From Linnemannia hyalina (taxonomy: Eukaryota; Mortierellomycota; Mortierellomycetes; Mortierellales; Mortierellaceae), in the NCBI GenBank assembly GCA_019671135.1, contig JAHRHY010000003.1, positions 806,001 to 870,000 on the forward strand: a stretch of 64,000 nt of DNA, read 5' to 3'. Both the position numbers and the translations under genes were made by a program. The notes below the pieces were generated by a model. It was not told where the DNA came from and made no database searches. It saw only the letters and a program-made list of their open reading frames with translations. Positions 54,835 through 64,000 of this stretch are shown one piece after another. Every line of letters starts with the position of its first letter. The first letter of the stretch is position 1.

Positions 54835-57800
54835 TTAATGGTTGATCGTCCGGTCGTGTGTGCGCATTCCAGCGCTAGGCGTAAATGCTGCAAGCTCCTT
54901 AGCCATCTGACGAACCTTGGGGTCAAAATGCGACTAATAGGGTCAAAGCGTGGAGTACAAGACATACAGAAGAGCGTTAATATACTTTGTCTTTCACAGT
55001 TTTCCTCCAAAAGCAGCACCTCTCCGATGTTCACTGCAAAAGAAAGACATATTACCTTCATGAGCTCAAACTCCCAGAGACTAGCGGCCATAGGATTGCA
55101 AAGCTCAGGATCATTCAACTCTGGGTGATAAACACCATTTCCTGCTCGGTCCTCATCCGTGCCCGTCAACAGCTGATCCAACTGAGGCTGCTTCTGGACC
55201 AACTTCTTCATGATCATCAAAAAGTCCTTCATCGACTTGTTGGGGAACTGTAATGAGGCCACCGCAATCCTCTTCATGAACGATGCCGAACGGATCACGG
55301 GAATCTTGCCCTTTGTCGAAAAGAACAACAACTCAAATCCCTTCAGAATCAACTCCCGGTCGCTGCTCAACACCACCAAAACTTCCTCTTCTCCTGAAAT
55401 CTTCTTGGCGTTCTTGCCCTTCCACTGTGACTTGGCCGCCTGCTTCTGTCTCTCCTTCTCCTTGGCCGCTACGTCGGCTGCCTCAAAGATGTTGCCCTCG
55501 ATATCAGGGTTCAAGGCCACCGTCAGGAGCGAGGTATAAAACGCGTTGTAGAACGCCTTCAAGTCAATGTTCAACGCCTCTCCCTGTCCCTGAAGCAACT
55601 GGAATGCAGTGACGATGCAGAGCAGCTGTGTCCGGCGGTTAGCGGGTGTAAAGATGTCAAACTGATGGGCATCTGTTCCTCCGATCATAATCTTCTTCAG
55701 CACCTCCAGCAAGTCTGTGAAAAAGTCGACGTTAATCAAATGTGCGAACCTATGGAGTGGAATCAGTGAAAAGGGGAAAAATACGTTAGTAGTGATTCTA
55801 TCACCCCAAAGTCATGTCACACAAACAATATCAAACAAACAGAGAAAAAAACACATACTTGGCAAGACCCTCCAGGACGGCGGGCAAAAGTGGGGATCCA
55901 GGAGCATGCTTGAGGATACGGAAATAGGTGATAAAGACCAGTTTCAAGGTCTCGGTCTGCATCCTCATCTTCTCCTCCTTGTCGACCACAGCCTCGGCCT
56001 CCTTCATCTCGACCTCAACCTCCTTCTTGGCCTTGAGCAGCTTGCGGTTCTTCTTACTAATGTGGACCTTCTCCTTCTTCTTTCTCTTCCTGGGGTTGTT
56101 GTCCTCGTCACCGCTGGCTCGTGTAGGCAACTCCTCCTTGAGACGCAATGACAAAAAGGCGCTGATGACGTTGGGGTGGACCAGGTACGACTTGGACTTG
56201 ATCATCTTGGTAATCAGCTTGACAGCATCCAGTGACACCTCTCCTGCTTCGTCCTCTGCGAAAACCTCCTTCAGTGCCTTGCTGCAGGTCTCCGAGAGCT
56301 CGCTCCAGTGACGGCGACTCATCCTGGCGATCAAGGCCGTCATCAAGTTGAGACGGAAGTTGAAGTGGGTGACGCTGGTCAACAGGTTGCACATACAATG
56401 GACCGCGACGGTGGCCATATCCGCCTTGGCCTTCTTGGTCGCTGCATCATCAGTTCCTGCAGCAGCAGCGACAGGCGCTGTCAGTGAAGCGGTGGCTCCC
56501 TTGCTGGCAGCTGCCTCGGCCTCCTCTTCCTCCTTTCCTGACTTATCCTGAGACAGAACCTTCTCGAGTGATTGAAGGTAGTGCTGGTAGTTGAGAAGCA
56601 ACGACTGTTCGTAGTCACGCAACTTGGCAACCTCCTTCGAGACTGTGACACTCTGCTCCTTCTCTGACAAGGGACGAATCCTGTATCCGGGCAAAATATC
56701 CTTGTAAACCGCCAACTGTGTCAACAGCGCCAACTTTTTGATCACATCGCTAGGATCCTGTGACATCGCCCTCAGCTTCTTCAATTGTCCGACCTATGAT
56801 AGTTGATATTAACATTTTTGTAGGTTAGCTCTCTGTGTCTCATGGGATACATGCCTCGGATGAACATTGAAAATCGAAAAGTAGTAGAAAAAAACGTACG
56901 TGGGCTTCGGGGTCGGCGATGATGGTCTGGGCAATGGTGGCCATCTCCTCTTTCTTCTGAGCAAGAATGACCTTCTTGGGAACCTTCTTGGCAGGCTTCT
57001 CCTCTTCCTCTTCCTCCTCATCCTCAAACACTGTGTCCTCCTCTGCAAAATCACTATCAATAACCTCCTCCTCTCCCTCACTGTCATCATCCTGCTTCTC
57101 GCTAGGACGAACACGGTTATCCTCGACCTCCTTGATTCGACCATCCGCCAACTTGATAGGCAAACGTGTGCTTCCTTTCTCAGACCAGCCTTCGGCCTTA
57201 CGAGGCGCCTGTTCGTAATCCTGCTCCTCGTCAGAGTCGACTATCCGCTCGTCCTCGCTGTCACTGCCCTCTCCTGCTGCTCCTCCCTTGGTCTCGTAAT
57301 GGCCAGCCTCCATATCTGAAAAGTCCTCCTCGGACATGGGTTCATCATCGCTGTCCATGTCGATCTCCATGCCCTCCAGATCACTGTCGTCTCCCGAGTT
57401 TTCCGATTCTGAAGCAATATCGTCAGCAGTCTGTTCCACGGGTCCCTTCTTCAACGCACTCATCGTCGTCTTCTTCTTTGCCTTGATAATTTCGTTCCTA
57501 TTCGATATAAGGATATCAATGGTTAGATTTCCACATTTGTTTTTGCTGGATAACAACGTGTTTGGAACATCGAAACGACAGGGGAAGGAGATGGAAAAGG
57601 CGACGTTACTTGGCGAGCTTGACGGTATCCATCTTGCTCAAGAATCCAGAGAGCTGACTGTTCTCCTTGAAGAACTCGATATCCTCCTCGTCAATCTCGA
57701 CATCTTCAGAGACTTCAAAGTTGGGGACCACAATCTTGGGGACCTTGATCTGCTTCTCGCCCTTGTTATCCTTCTTTCCAATGGGCTAAATGATATCGTC

Positions 57801-57962
57801 GGTAAAAAGAGGGGGAGGAGGAGGAGGGAAAGTTTTTAGTATGCATGAAGTTAAGAGGAAGCGATAGTTCAGGTTGAGGTTGAAAAGGGGAGGGGTTGGT
57901 ACCTTTTTCTTGGGCGCACTCTTCTTTACGGGGGCGGGCTTGCCGCCTTTCTTTGGAGGCAT
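54835..57962 (-). CDS. NOC3: Nucleolar complex protein 3 (Noc3), ribosome biogenesis
   Basis: Six exons (57903-57962, 57610-57785, 56900-57497, 55859-56793, 55056-55749, 54835-54933) with all phases closing encode 853 residues. The start is MPPKKGGKPAPVKKSAPKKK, a Lys-rich nucleolar-type N-terminus, followed by a long acidic region (GDDSDLEGMEIDMDSDDEP and a Glu run near 255). The Noc3 core then reads LRAMSQDPSDVIKKLALLTQ, AVYKDILPGYRIRPLSEKEQ, KLRDYEQSLLLNYQHYLQSL and HFNFRLNLMTALIARMSRR. The C-terminal HEAT-like CBF/Mak21-type part follows (LKHAPGSPLLPAVLEGLAK, HFDPKVRQMAKELA). The protein pairs with Noc2 in late pre-60S particles and, in yeast, also helps load replication factors. The mature length is a little above the yeast protein's because of the acidic N-terminus. 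Confidence 0.92.
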
Positions 57963-58353
57963 GATGTGATATTAGGGTGTGAGGGGGGGAAAGTGAGGGT
58001 GTAAGAGAAGAATGTGTATGTTGTAGTGACAGTAGGAACGAGACAAGGTCAGAGGCGTCAATTGGCAGAAGTAAGGGAAAAGTGAGAGGGGATGGAATGC
58101 AATGGGGGGCTACAGGGATGGTTGTCTCTGGTTCAAGGTTCTCGCTTTCCCTTTCTCTCCCTGGAAGTCAATGCCCTTGAGGGGAAAAAAAAAAAGAAAA
58201 AAAAAAAAAAAGTGAGTGGCTTGTTCCAACACAAACACTCTCCTCACCGTGACTGCCCCAGCCCAGCATTTCTCGACCCAACCCTCTCGGACTTTTTTTG
58301 TTCACCTGCCGCCCAAAGCTCCATCATCACAGCAGGACAGAACCAACAACATC
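57963..58353. promoter_or_regulatory. Divergent promoter region, NOC3 / small membrane protein
   Basis: 391 bp between two divergent starts, with a poly-A-rich patch at about 58186-58210. Confidence 0.5.
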
Positions 58354-59094
58354 ATGGACAACCCAAACCAGAGCCCCAGGAACGAATACACTCCCATCTC
58401 CGAAGAACGGAGACGCTTCCTCGAGGAGAAATACAAGCGCAGGAACCTCGCCCCAGAAGCACTTATCATCCGCCCCGGTCTTCGTAAACTCCATCTCGCC
58501 ACCGTCATCTTCGCCATCGGTAAAGAAGCACGCCATGGAAAAGCAAAGGGGCAGTTCGAGGAAGAAGCAATTGAATTGAAGGAGCAGGACCACTGGACTT
58601 TTTTGTGACATAATCCAAATGATCTCAGGAGCCAGGGACAAACCCCCCAGCTTATTGAAAAAAAGATTGGATAAGGAGTCTCTATCGGCGAAATCAGGGA
58701 CGAAAACACCTTAGAGACAGAGGGGACAAGGGACTGATCTGAAATATCGATTGGGGGAACTAACCAGCGGAATCGCTCCTTGTAACAATATAGGCACGGC
58801 TGGATACTTCACATTGTATGCCGACTTTGGCGACAAGGAAACCTGCTTCTCACCGGTACGCAACCTTACTCCACTCCCTTCCCCCTTACCCGCCGCCTGA
58901 ACTATTACCCGTCCCTATACCATTCGGCGAAAACTGACATTTTCTTTTTCCTCTTTTGATGAAAAAAAAAAAAAAAAAAAAAAAAACAAAAAAAAACGAC
59001 ACAGCTCAGGAGATTTTACCGCCGGAAGGTCAACGACTTTTGGTCACTAAGCGAAGAAGAAAAGAAGCAGCTCAAGGAACAAGGACGCCTGTAA
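58354..59094 (+). CDS. Small single-TM protein (105 residues), probably organellar
   Basis: Three exons (58354-58519, 58794-58855, 59005-59094), phases 1 and 0, all closing, encode 105 residues, so the gene is easy to miss. The N-terminal half is charged (SEERRRFLEEKYKRRNLAP). One hydrophobic segment, HLATVIFAIGTAGYFTLYADF (47-67, 20 shown to YAD), crosses the first splice junction. The C-terminal part has RRFYRRKVNDFWSLSEEEKK. Size, one membrane helix and charged flanks resemble small mitochondrial inner-membrane or assembly proteins; that is a guess from layout, not a family match. Intron 2 contains a 25-A run (58962-58986) between its pyrimidine tract and the acceptor. Confidence 0.7.
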
Positions 59095-59106
59095 TATCAA
59101 CCCCCT

Positions 59107-59129
59107 CCCCCCCCCCCCCCCCCCCCCCC
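59107..59129. repeat. Homopolymer C23
   Basis: Twenty-three consecutive C after CCCCCT, starting 13 nt after the stop codon of the small membrane protein gene. The minus strand is G23, able to form G-quadruplexes. Confidence 0.9.
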
Positions 59130-59220
59130 AACAAACACCTACATCCTAGCGTTCGTCAGCAAGCAAAAAATCGCTCAACACACAAAAATCGCCGACACCC
59201 CTAGATTCCATTCCCCCTTC

Positions 59221-59370
59221 ATGCAGTCACAAGAGTTCTTGAATGTGACATTCCCCTGGAAATTGACTGACGCCCTCTGCGAAAAACACTGGAACGACCC
59301 TTCTCAGAGCTCCCTTGTTCTGGGCGATGTGCTGCCGCAGGACGTTTTGTTTGTCCAGGACATATCATAG
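59221..59370 (+). pseudogene. Orphan 49-codon ORF resembling the start of a PRELI/MSF1 domain
   Basis: The ORF begins MQSQEFLNVTFPWKLTDALC and continues KHWNDPSQSSLVLGDVLPQD before a stop. The order phenylalanine - FPW - T - W - NP/DP - S - VL - DVL resembles the first 40 residues of PRELI/MSF1 (Ups-type) lipid-transfer proteins, where a strand, a PW pair, a helix and a YPNP-S-HVLS-DVL segment occur. The match is from memory of the pattern and weak. No downstream exon was found, so it may be a truncated copy or chance. Confidence 0.3.
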
Positions 59371-59520
59371 ATAGGCCATCTTCAACTTTGTATTTTTAGC
59401 AAACCCCTTCATAAAACTAACAACAACACGATGAACAAAAAAGGTTACGAGAAACACCGACCTCCCATGACGGGGGAGATCGGCGCTAAAAAACAACCTC
59501 AATCAGATGGAGGTTTCTCT

Positions 59521-62500
59521 TTAATTTACGACACCAGACTGCTGCTGGTTCTGGTTCTGGCCCTGGTTCTGGTTCTGGTTCTGGTTTTGGTTCTGGGTTT
59601 GATGCGAGTTCGACTGTTGCTGGTGGTGCTGCTGATGATCCTTCTTGGGCACACGTTTCGCACGGCTGTTCCCATTGGACCCATCAAAATGCCGACTCGT
59701 TCCTCGGCTATGATTACCGCCGCCACCAATATCCTGCTGCTCAACACCTGTAGAAGCACGACTCCTTCGAGACTCGCTATCCTTCCCACCCGCACCAGAT
59801 CCACGTCCAAGCCTAGAATGACCATGGTTATGGTGTCGACCAGACTGCAAGGGAGCCTCAAAACCGAGCACACCAGCACTGTTGCCTTGGATCCCGGGAG
59901 ATCCATGATGATGATCACCGCCGCCGACTACTGAAACAGCTCCTGACGATGACGATGACGATGACGATGAAGTTGTAGTCGTAGCAGGCGGGAAAGGTAG
60001 GAAGAAAGATCCGAGTGAGGCGGATTTATGGTGTCCTGAACGACTCCTTCCGTGCCTTGCGCCTCTCTCTCGATGCTTCTTCTCTCCACCCTCAGCTCCT
60101 CCGCTAACTCCTCCAGTTACTCGGAAAGCACCAGTGCCTGTCAACGAAGATGATGACGACGAGCTCGGTCCACCAGCGCCGCTCAAAGATCCAGTAGCAG
60201 CAATGGAAGAAAGGCCGTCATGACCAACTCCTCCTCCTCCTCCTCCTCCTCCTCCTCCTCCTCCTCCTCCTCCTCCTGGTTTGCGATTCAAATCCGGGAT
60301 CGACAGTTCAACAAAATCGTACATGGGTTCCTCCTGCATCAGAGGCGGTGGCTGATTCGCTGCCGCGGCCAGCGACATCTCAACAGACGCAAAAGGATGA
60401 AATCCGCCTGTACTCCCGCCGGAGAGATCCCCAGAAAGCAAAGGGAGGGATGGGGTCGAACTTACACCGGTGTGGTGAGCCAAGTTGGGGAACAAGAATC
60501 CACGCCGAATTGCCTCCGACTCATTGTCATCCCGCTGGTGTTGATGAAGCTGCGATCCGATCCTCGGATCCATATCGCCACCGTTGCCCAGGTCGATGCT
60601 ACTACCAGCACTACCGCCGCCGCTATTCATCAACCGAAGCAAACTCGACTGTCGATCCTGATCCACCTGAAACTGGTGGTCGAGAAGGTTGGTACTGCTG
60701 TTGTTCAGGCTCGAGGAACCAAGACCAAACGGCAGGAATGTATCCGACATGGTATGGGAGCTTGACTTGTACGGATAGTTGGACTCCCAGGGGTTCACAA
60801 ACGCCGTGGATGGCGACGAAGCCGGAGCCGGAGTCGATCCTGCCGCTCCTGACAATCCTGACAAAAGTGGATTGGCAGTAGTCGTGGACTCGAACCCAAC
60901 ATCCGACAGCAAACTGGTTTTGCCGCTGCTGCTGCTTGTTGAGATTCCTGATATTGCCGCCGTCGGGTTGGTGATAGCCATTGGCAATTCCAAAGTTCTC
61001 TGACCTCCCAAAACTGGTGAATTCGAGGCTGAGGAGTGGGCTGCAACTGCTGCAGCCTGAATCCTGCTACTGATCGTGGCGCTGAAGTGATGTGGTGACA
61101 TGAAAGGGCTGTTTCCCAATAACGAGGGCTGGTTCATGCTCCCGGAAGCTCCCGCCGACTGCTGGCTGGAACTGATGCCGCTCTGCGACAAACGGGTGCT
61201 TCCATATGACGAGTCCGACGAAGCAAACATCCTGGCTCGGCCGGATAACAGCGACTCTGTGAGATTATTCTCAACCGAGCCCCGTCGACTACTGCTCGCG
61301 CTCCGACTGCCGCCAAAATAATCCATCGGGTCAACACAGTCAGACTCCAATAAAGGCGTCATTGGTGCTGCAATCGAAGACGATCTTGTCCGCATAGACC
61401 AATCCTCATTCCCGGTCAGCCCCATTCCGATCACAGATCCTGATCCTGATCCTGATCCTGCATCACGTCCGAAATTACCCCCAGAGTCCTCTCTGTAATG
61501 CTGACTGAACGGCATGATCCGAGGTGTGCGGGGTGAAGACTCAAAGAACGAGGAGGGCGGTAAGAATGAGCCCAATGTTGGTCGCGACTTGGACTGCAGG
61601 GTAGCCGCATCGATTTTTACCCGAGGTCGCGTCACAGATCTTGATCCATGTCTCCCTTTCTCCTGGTCGCTCTCGATCGTAATGTCTAACCCTGACTGGA
61701 AAGGTGAGTACCAACCCGAGGAAGGACCGAACAAGTCGTATTCACCTGCTCCTGAGGTCTCCAGTTTGTCGGTCTCTGACAAAGTCGCAGATGTAGCTGG
61801 CGCTGTAGTCGAAGTTTGCGAGGAGGAAGCATAGGGGTCGACATGTTCAGCAGTGAGGTCCACGGGAAGCGTCATCTGGTTCAGAGAGGACCCGCCAGCA
61901 AGTTTCGAATGACTTGCTCCTGATGTAGACCCTGCTGCTGATGTTGATGAATGTGGGATACTCCAAGGAGACACTGAAGGGAGTTGTGCCGATTGGGAGC
62001 GCTTGTGCGAAGGCTTCAGTCGAACAATCGAACTTGTCGAGTTGAGGGCATGCAGCGGATGAACAAAGGTCGAGTCGGGTGCCGAATCAAGTGGAGTTGA
62101 AGCTGAAGTTACAGGCGGGAGTGAGACGTTGGTGGGTGTAGGGCCGAGTGGAGTCTTTGAGTGTGACTCTGCCTCGTCTTTGCGCCGCGTCTGGGAAGCC
62201 GATTTTTGATGCTGATTCCTGGTCTTGCTTTCCTGTCGCTGGTGGAGGTTTCCTGAAGGTAGCGGATGTTGAGCTTGAGATCCTGCTGCTTTTTGAGAAT
62301 TATGGCCATCCTGTGGGTTGCTTGTAGAAGTGGTGGTAGTGGTAGAAGGATGTGATGTTGGTTGAGTGGGGGCCGACGAGCTGCTGGTGCTTTTGTTGAT
62401 GGTGTTGGTAATGGTCTTGGGCGGATCTGGGACGGGACTTGAGCGGGTGGATCCTGTCGATGGGTTTGATTGGCTGCTGCTTGCTTCTTTTTCGTCCTGC

Positions 62501-63416
62501 GGGCATGGTGTCGGCTAAAATCATACCCAGAGTACATTAATGGGGACTGTAAGTTTACCGCTCAATTGAAATACCGCATGATATAGTTCATATAACGTGC
62601 ACAGTAGCCAAGTTTGACCATGGTTACCTTGATGAGAGTCTCTGAGGAGTGGGCATCGAGGTTGGTTTTCAAGCCCTTGGCTCTCCTCCTTCGGCGACGG
62701 TCGGTGGAGATAAAGTCGTCGTCGTCCGCTGTCTCGTACACAATTCCAGAATTGGCGCTTGCAGCAGTCGGTATGCCGGCGTCGCTTTTTTCCGATTTCA
62801 GTGCTCCCGATGCATGTGCTGCAGGGGCGGTGGTAGTGTTCGAAACGTTGTTATTGTTTGATATGGGAGTAGCAGTTTTCGAGTCCATGGGTGTCGCCGT
62901 CTCAGGCGAAGGTGCTGTTGATGGTGGTAGCTCTGACGACTCTGAAGCGGCGGGTTGGGTAGGCGAGGACTGGTTGTGGAGTGGCGAACGTGGCATGGAC
63001 GATATTTCCCGCAGTGTGGACTCCTCTGGTACTCGCGGCTTCTTTGACTTTTTAGACCGTGGTCTTGATTCCGATCCTGATCCAGCCGAGATGGCGTCCG
63101 TGTCGACGCAGCTCGAACCATTAACCCGGCGTGGTTCATAGCCCGAACGAAAGGAGGAAGAGATGGAGTTGGCTCTGCTCTTTGCCGAGCTGGAGTAATA
63201 TTGGTCGTCCGACTGGAGCCCGGAGGCTTTCCTGCGATGCCGTTGTCCTGACCGTGTCGGAGTCGATTGGCGGAAGGACCGGGAGATTTTCCATGGGAGG
63301 AGTCGTTCGATGTAGGACCAGAGAGCCCCTGGGCAGGAGAGGATCCAAGACACGACATTATCAGGGCTCCAGAATGACCGTGGTCTTTGTCGGTTGCTCA
63401 ACAGTGTACTCCAGAT
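59521..63416 (-). CDS. Large disordered protein with Gln/Asn tail (5' exon unresolved)
   Basis: Two exons are certain: 62628-63416 and 59521-62514, joined in phase 0 (DAHSSETLIK then PTPCPQDEKEA), giving at least 1260 residues. The first begins at an acceptor (AACTTAG) with no usable ATG, so a start exon lies further right or beyond the window. The N-terminal part has a Trp-rich, partly hydrophobic stretch (PDNVVSWILSCPGALWSYIE), then basic clusters (RSKKSKKPR, DRRRRRRAKG). The long second exon is Ser/Gly/Thr-rich, with a run of about 17 Gly encoded near 60228-60276 and an alternating Gln-Asn tail encoded by TTCTGG hexamers near 59540-59600. No known domain was recognised. The tail has prion-like composition; any phase-separation role is inference. 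Confidence 0.7.
59540..59600. repeat. TTCTGG hexanucleotide repeat coding Gln-Asn
   Basis: Eight to nine imperfect units at the 3' end of the preceding gene, coding the (QN)n tail on the minus strand. Confidence 0.85.
60228..60276. repeat. (CCT)n trinucleotide run coding poly-Gly
   Basis: About 15-16 CCT units on the plus strand, read as GGA/GGN glycine codons on the minus strand. Confidence 0.85.
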
Positions 63417-64000
63417 CTAAGTTGCATGCAAGCAATAATAAAAGCAGAAAATAGACACAAAGTCCATGTTAATCCAGGCTAGCCAATGATGATGTCCTGC
63501 ATCCTTTCATTAATATTTGATCCCCTTGATGCCGGTGCTGCCGTCCTCTCGGATATCGAGTAGCTCTGTCCACGGGGAGAGAATGATGGAAAGATATAAC
63601 GTCATCGAAGGGATATGACCCGGGGATTGCAATACCATACACACACACACACACAAACATACACACCTCATCCTTTTTCTTCCAGGGAAAAAATAACTAA
63701 AAAATGACCTCCATTTGAGAGCAATTTATCCCATCGGCCGCTTTTTTTTTTCCCTTCTGCAGCCTTCGGTCTTTTGTTGTTGTGCAGCACCGTACTGTAC
63801 ACTGCACTCCTTTTTTTCACTTTTTCTCATGTCTCGAACCATATCCTAGACGCCCTTCGGGGGAGGGAAACATTGGGAAACACTTTCCCCTTCTCCCGTA
63901 GACCCCCATTCCATTGTTTGTGTGTCTCAAAACAAATACATGGTCGGTGTTTTGTTATCCCCGCTTTCCCTTTCTTCTCCCCCTGCAGCGTGGCAAGATT
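63417..64000. other. Right-end region: upstream of the Gln/Asn-tailed gene
   Basis: Contains a (CA)n microsatellite at about 63638-63655 and a 42-codon minus-strand ORF (63510-63638) of protein-like character. The remainder (63660-64000) shows no coding signal and probably holds the promoter. Confidence 0.4.

Larger units (their letters stand above)
59095..59520. other. Intergenic region with poly-C tract and orphan ORF
   Basis: Contains the poly-C run and the 49-codon ORF described separately; otherwise 3' flank of both neighbours. Confidence 0.6.

Noticed and set aside
62798..63358. 186-codon minus-strand ORF with its own ATG inside the Gln/Asn-tailed gene
   Set aside because: The overlapping frame that splices in phase to 62514 has better composition and continuity.
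1..64000. tRNA genes, CRISPR arrays, transposons
   Set aside because: I looked for paired A/B-box sequences, regular repeat-spacer arrays and transposase or reverse-transcriptase motifs and saw none; a covariance-model scan would be decisive for tRNAs.

Overview
The window is nuclear DNA from a filamentous early-diverging fungus, most probably Mucoromycota and perhaps a Mortierella relative. The evidence is short GT-AG introns with CTAAC/TTAAC-like branch sites, eukaryotic gene families (ribosomal eL6, Cdc24, Noc3, CCDC47), many Gln/Asn/Ser-rich disordered proteins, pyrimidine-rich leaders, and a two-RING plus LON protein ending in a CaaX box, as in Mucor CrgA. The taxonomic call is inference; no rRNA or other marker is present. 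I saw no tRNA, CRISPR array or intact mobile element.

Layout, left to right: partial ribosomal protein eL6 (-); a single-pass surface protein (+) convergent with a secreted His/Asp-rich protein (-); a 3.3 kb gene-free stretch with microsatellites and a GTAC cluster; the Cdc42 exchange factor CDC24 (+); a nitronate monooxygenase (+); about 0.9 kb of coding-like relics; an unidentified multi-exon gene (-); a CCDC47-like ER protein (-); a CrgA-like RING/LON protein (-), divergent from a large EH-domain plus double-SPRY protein (+); a CoA-type Nudix hydrolase (+); an unidentified protein (-); a gene desert of about 9 kb; a SWIRM-domain nuclear protein (+); a two-TM protein (-); a beta-carbonic anhydrase (-); a Yap-like bZIP factor (-); NOC3 (-), divergent from a 105-residue membrane protein (+); a small orphan ORF beside a 23-C tract; and a Gln/Asn-tailed protein whose 5' end is unresolved (-).

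This is not an operon or a biosynthetic cluster. The functions are mostly housekeeping: ribosome and ribosome biogenesis (eL6, Noc3), polarity (Cdc24), membrane-protein biogenesis (CCDC47), ubiquitin-linked regulation (CrgA-like), CO2/bicarbonate, CoA and nitronate metabolism, and transcription (bZIP, SWIRM).

The most unusual items are the EH/SPRY protein with nine copies of an SSLTEID-type motif, the His/Asp-rich secreted protein with a GTAC cluster upstream, the beta-carbonic anhydrase with a very long N-terminal extension, and the 9 kb desert before the SWIRM gene. Exon borders were read by eye from splice consensus and reading-frame phase. Where all phases close I am fairly confident; unresolved ends are stated.
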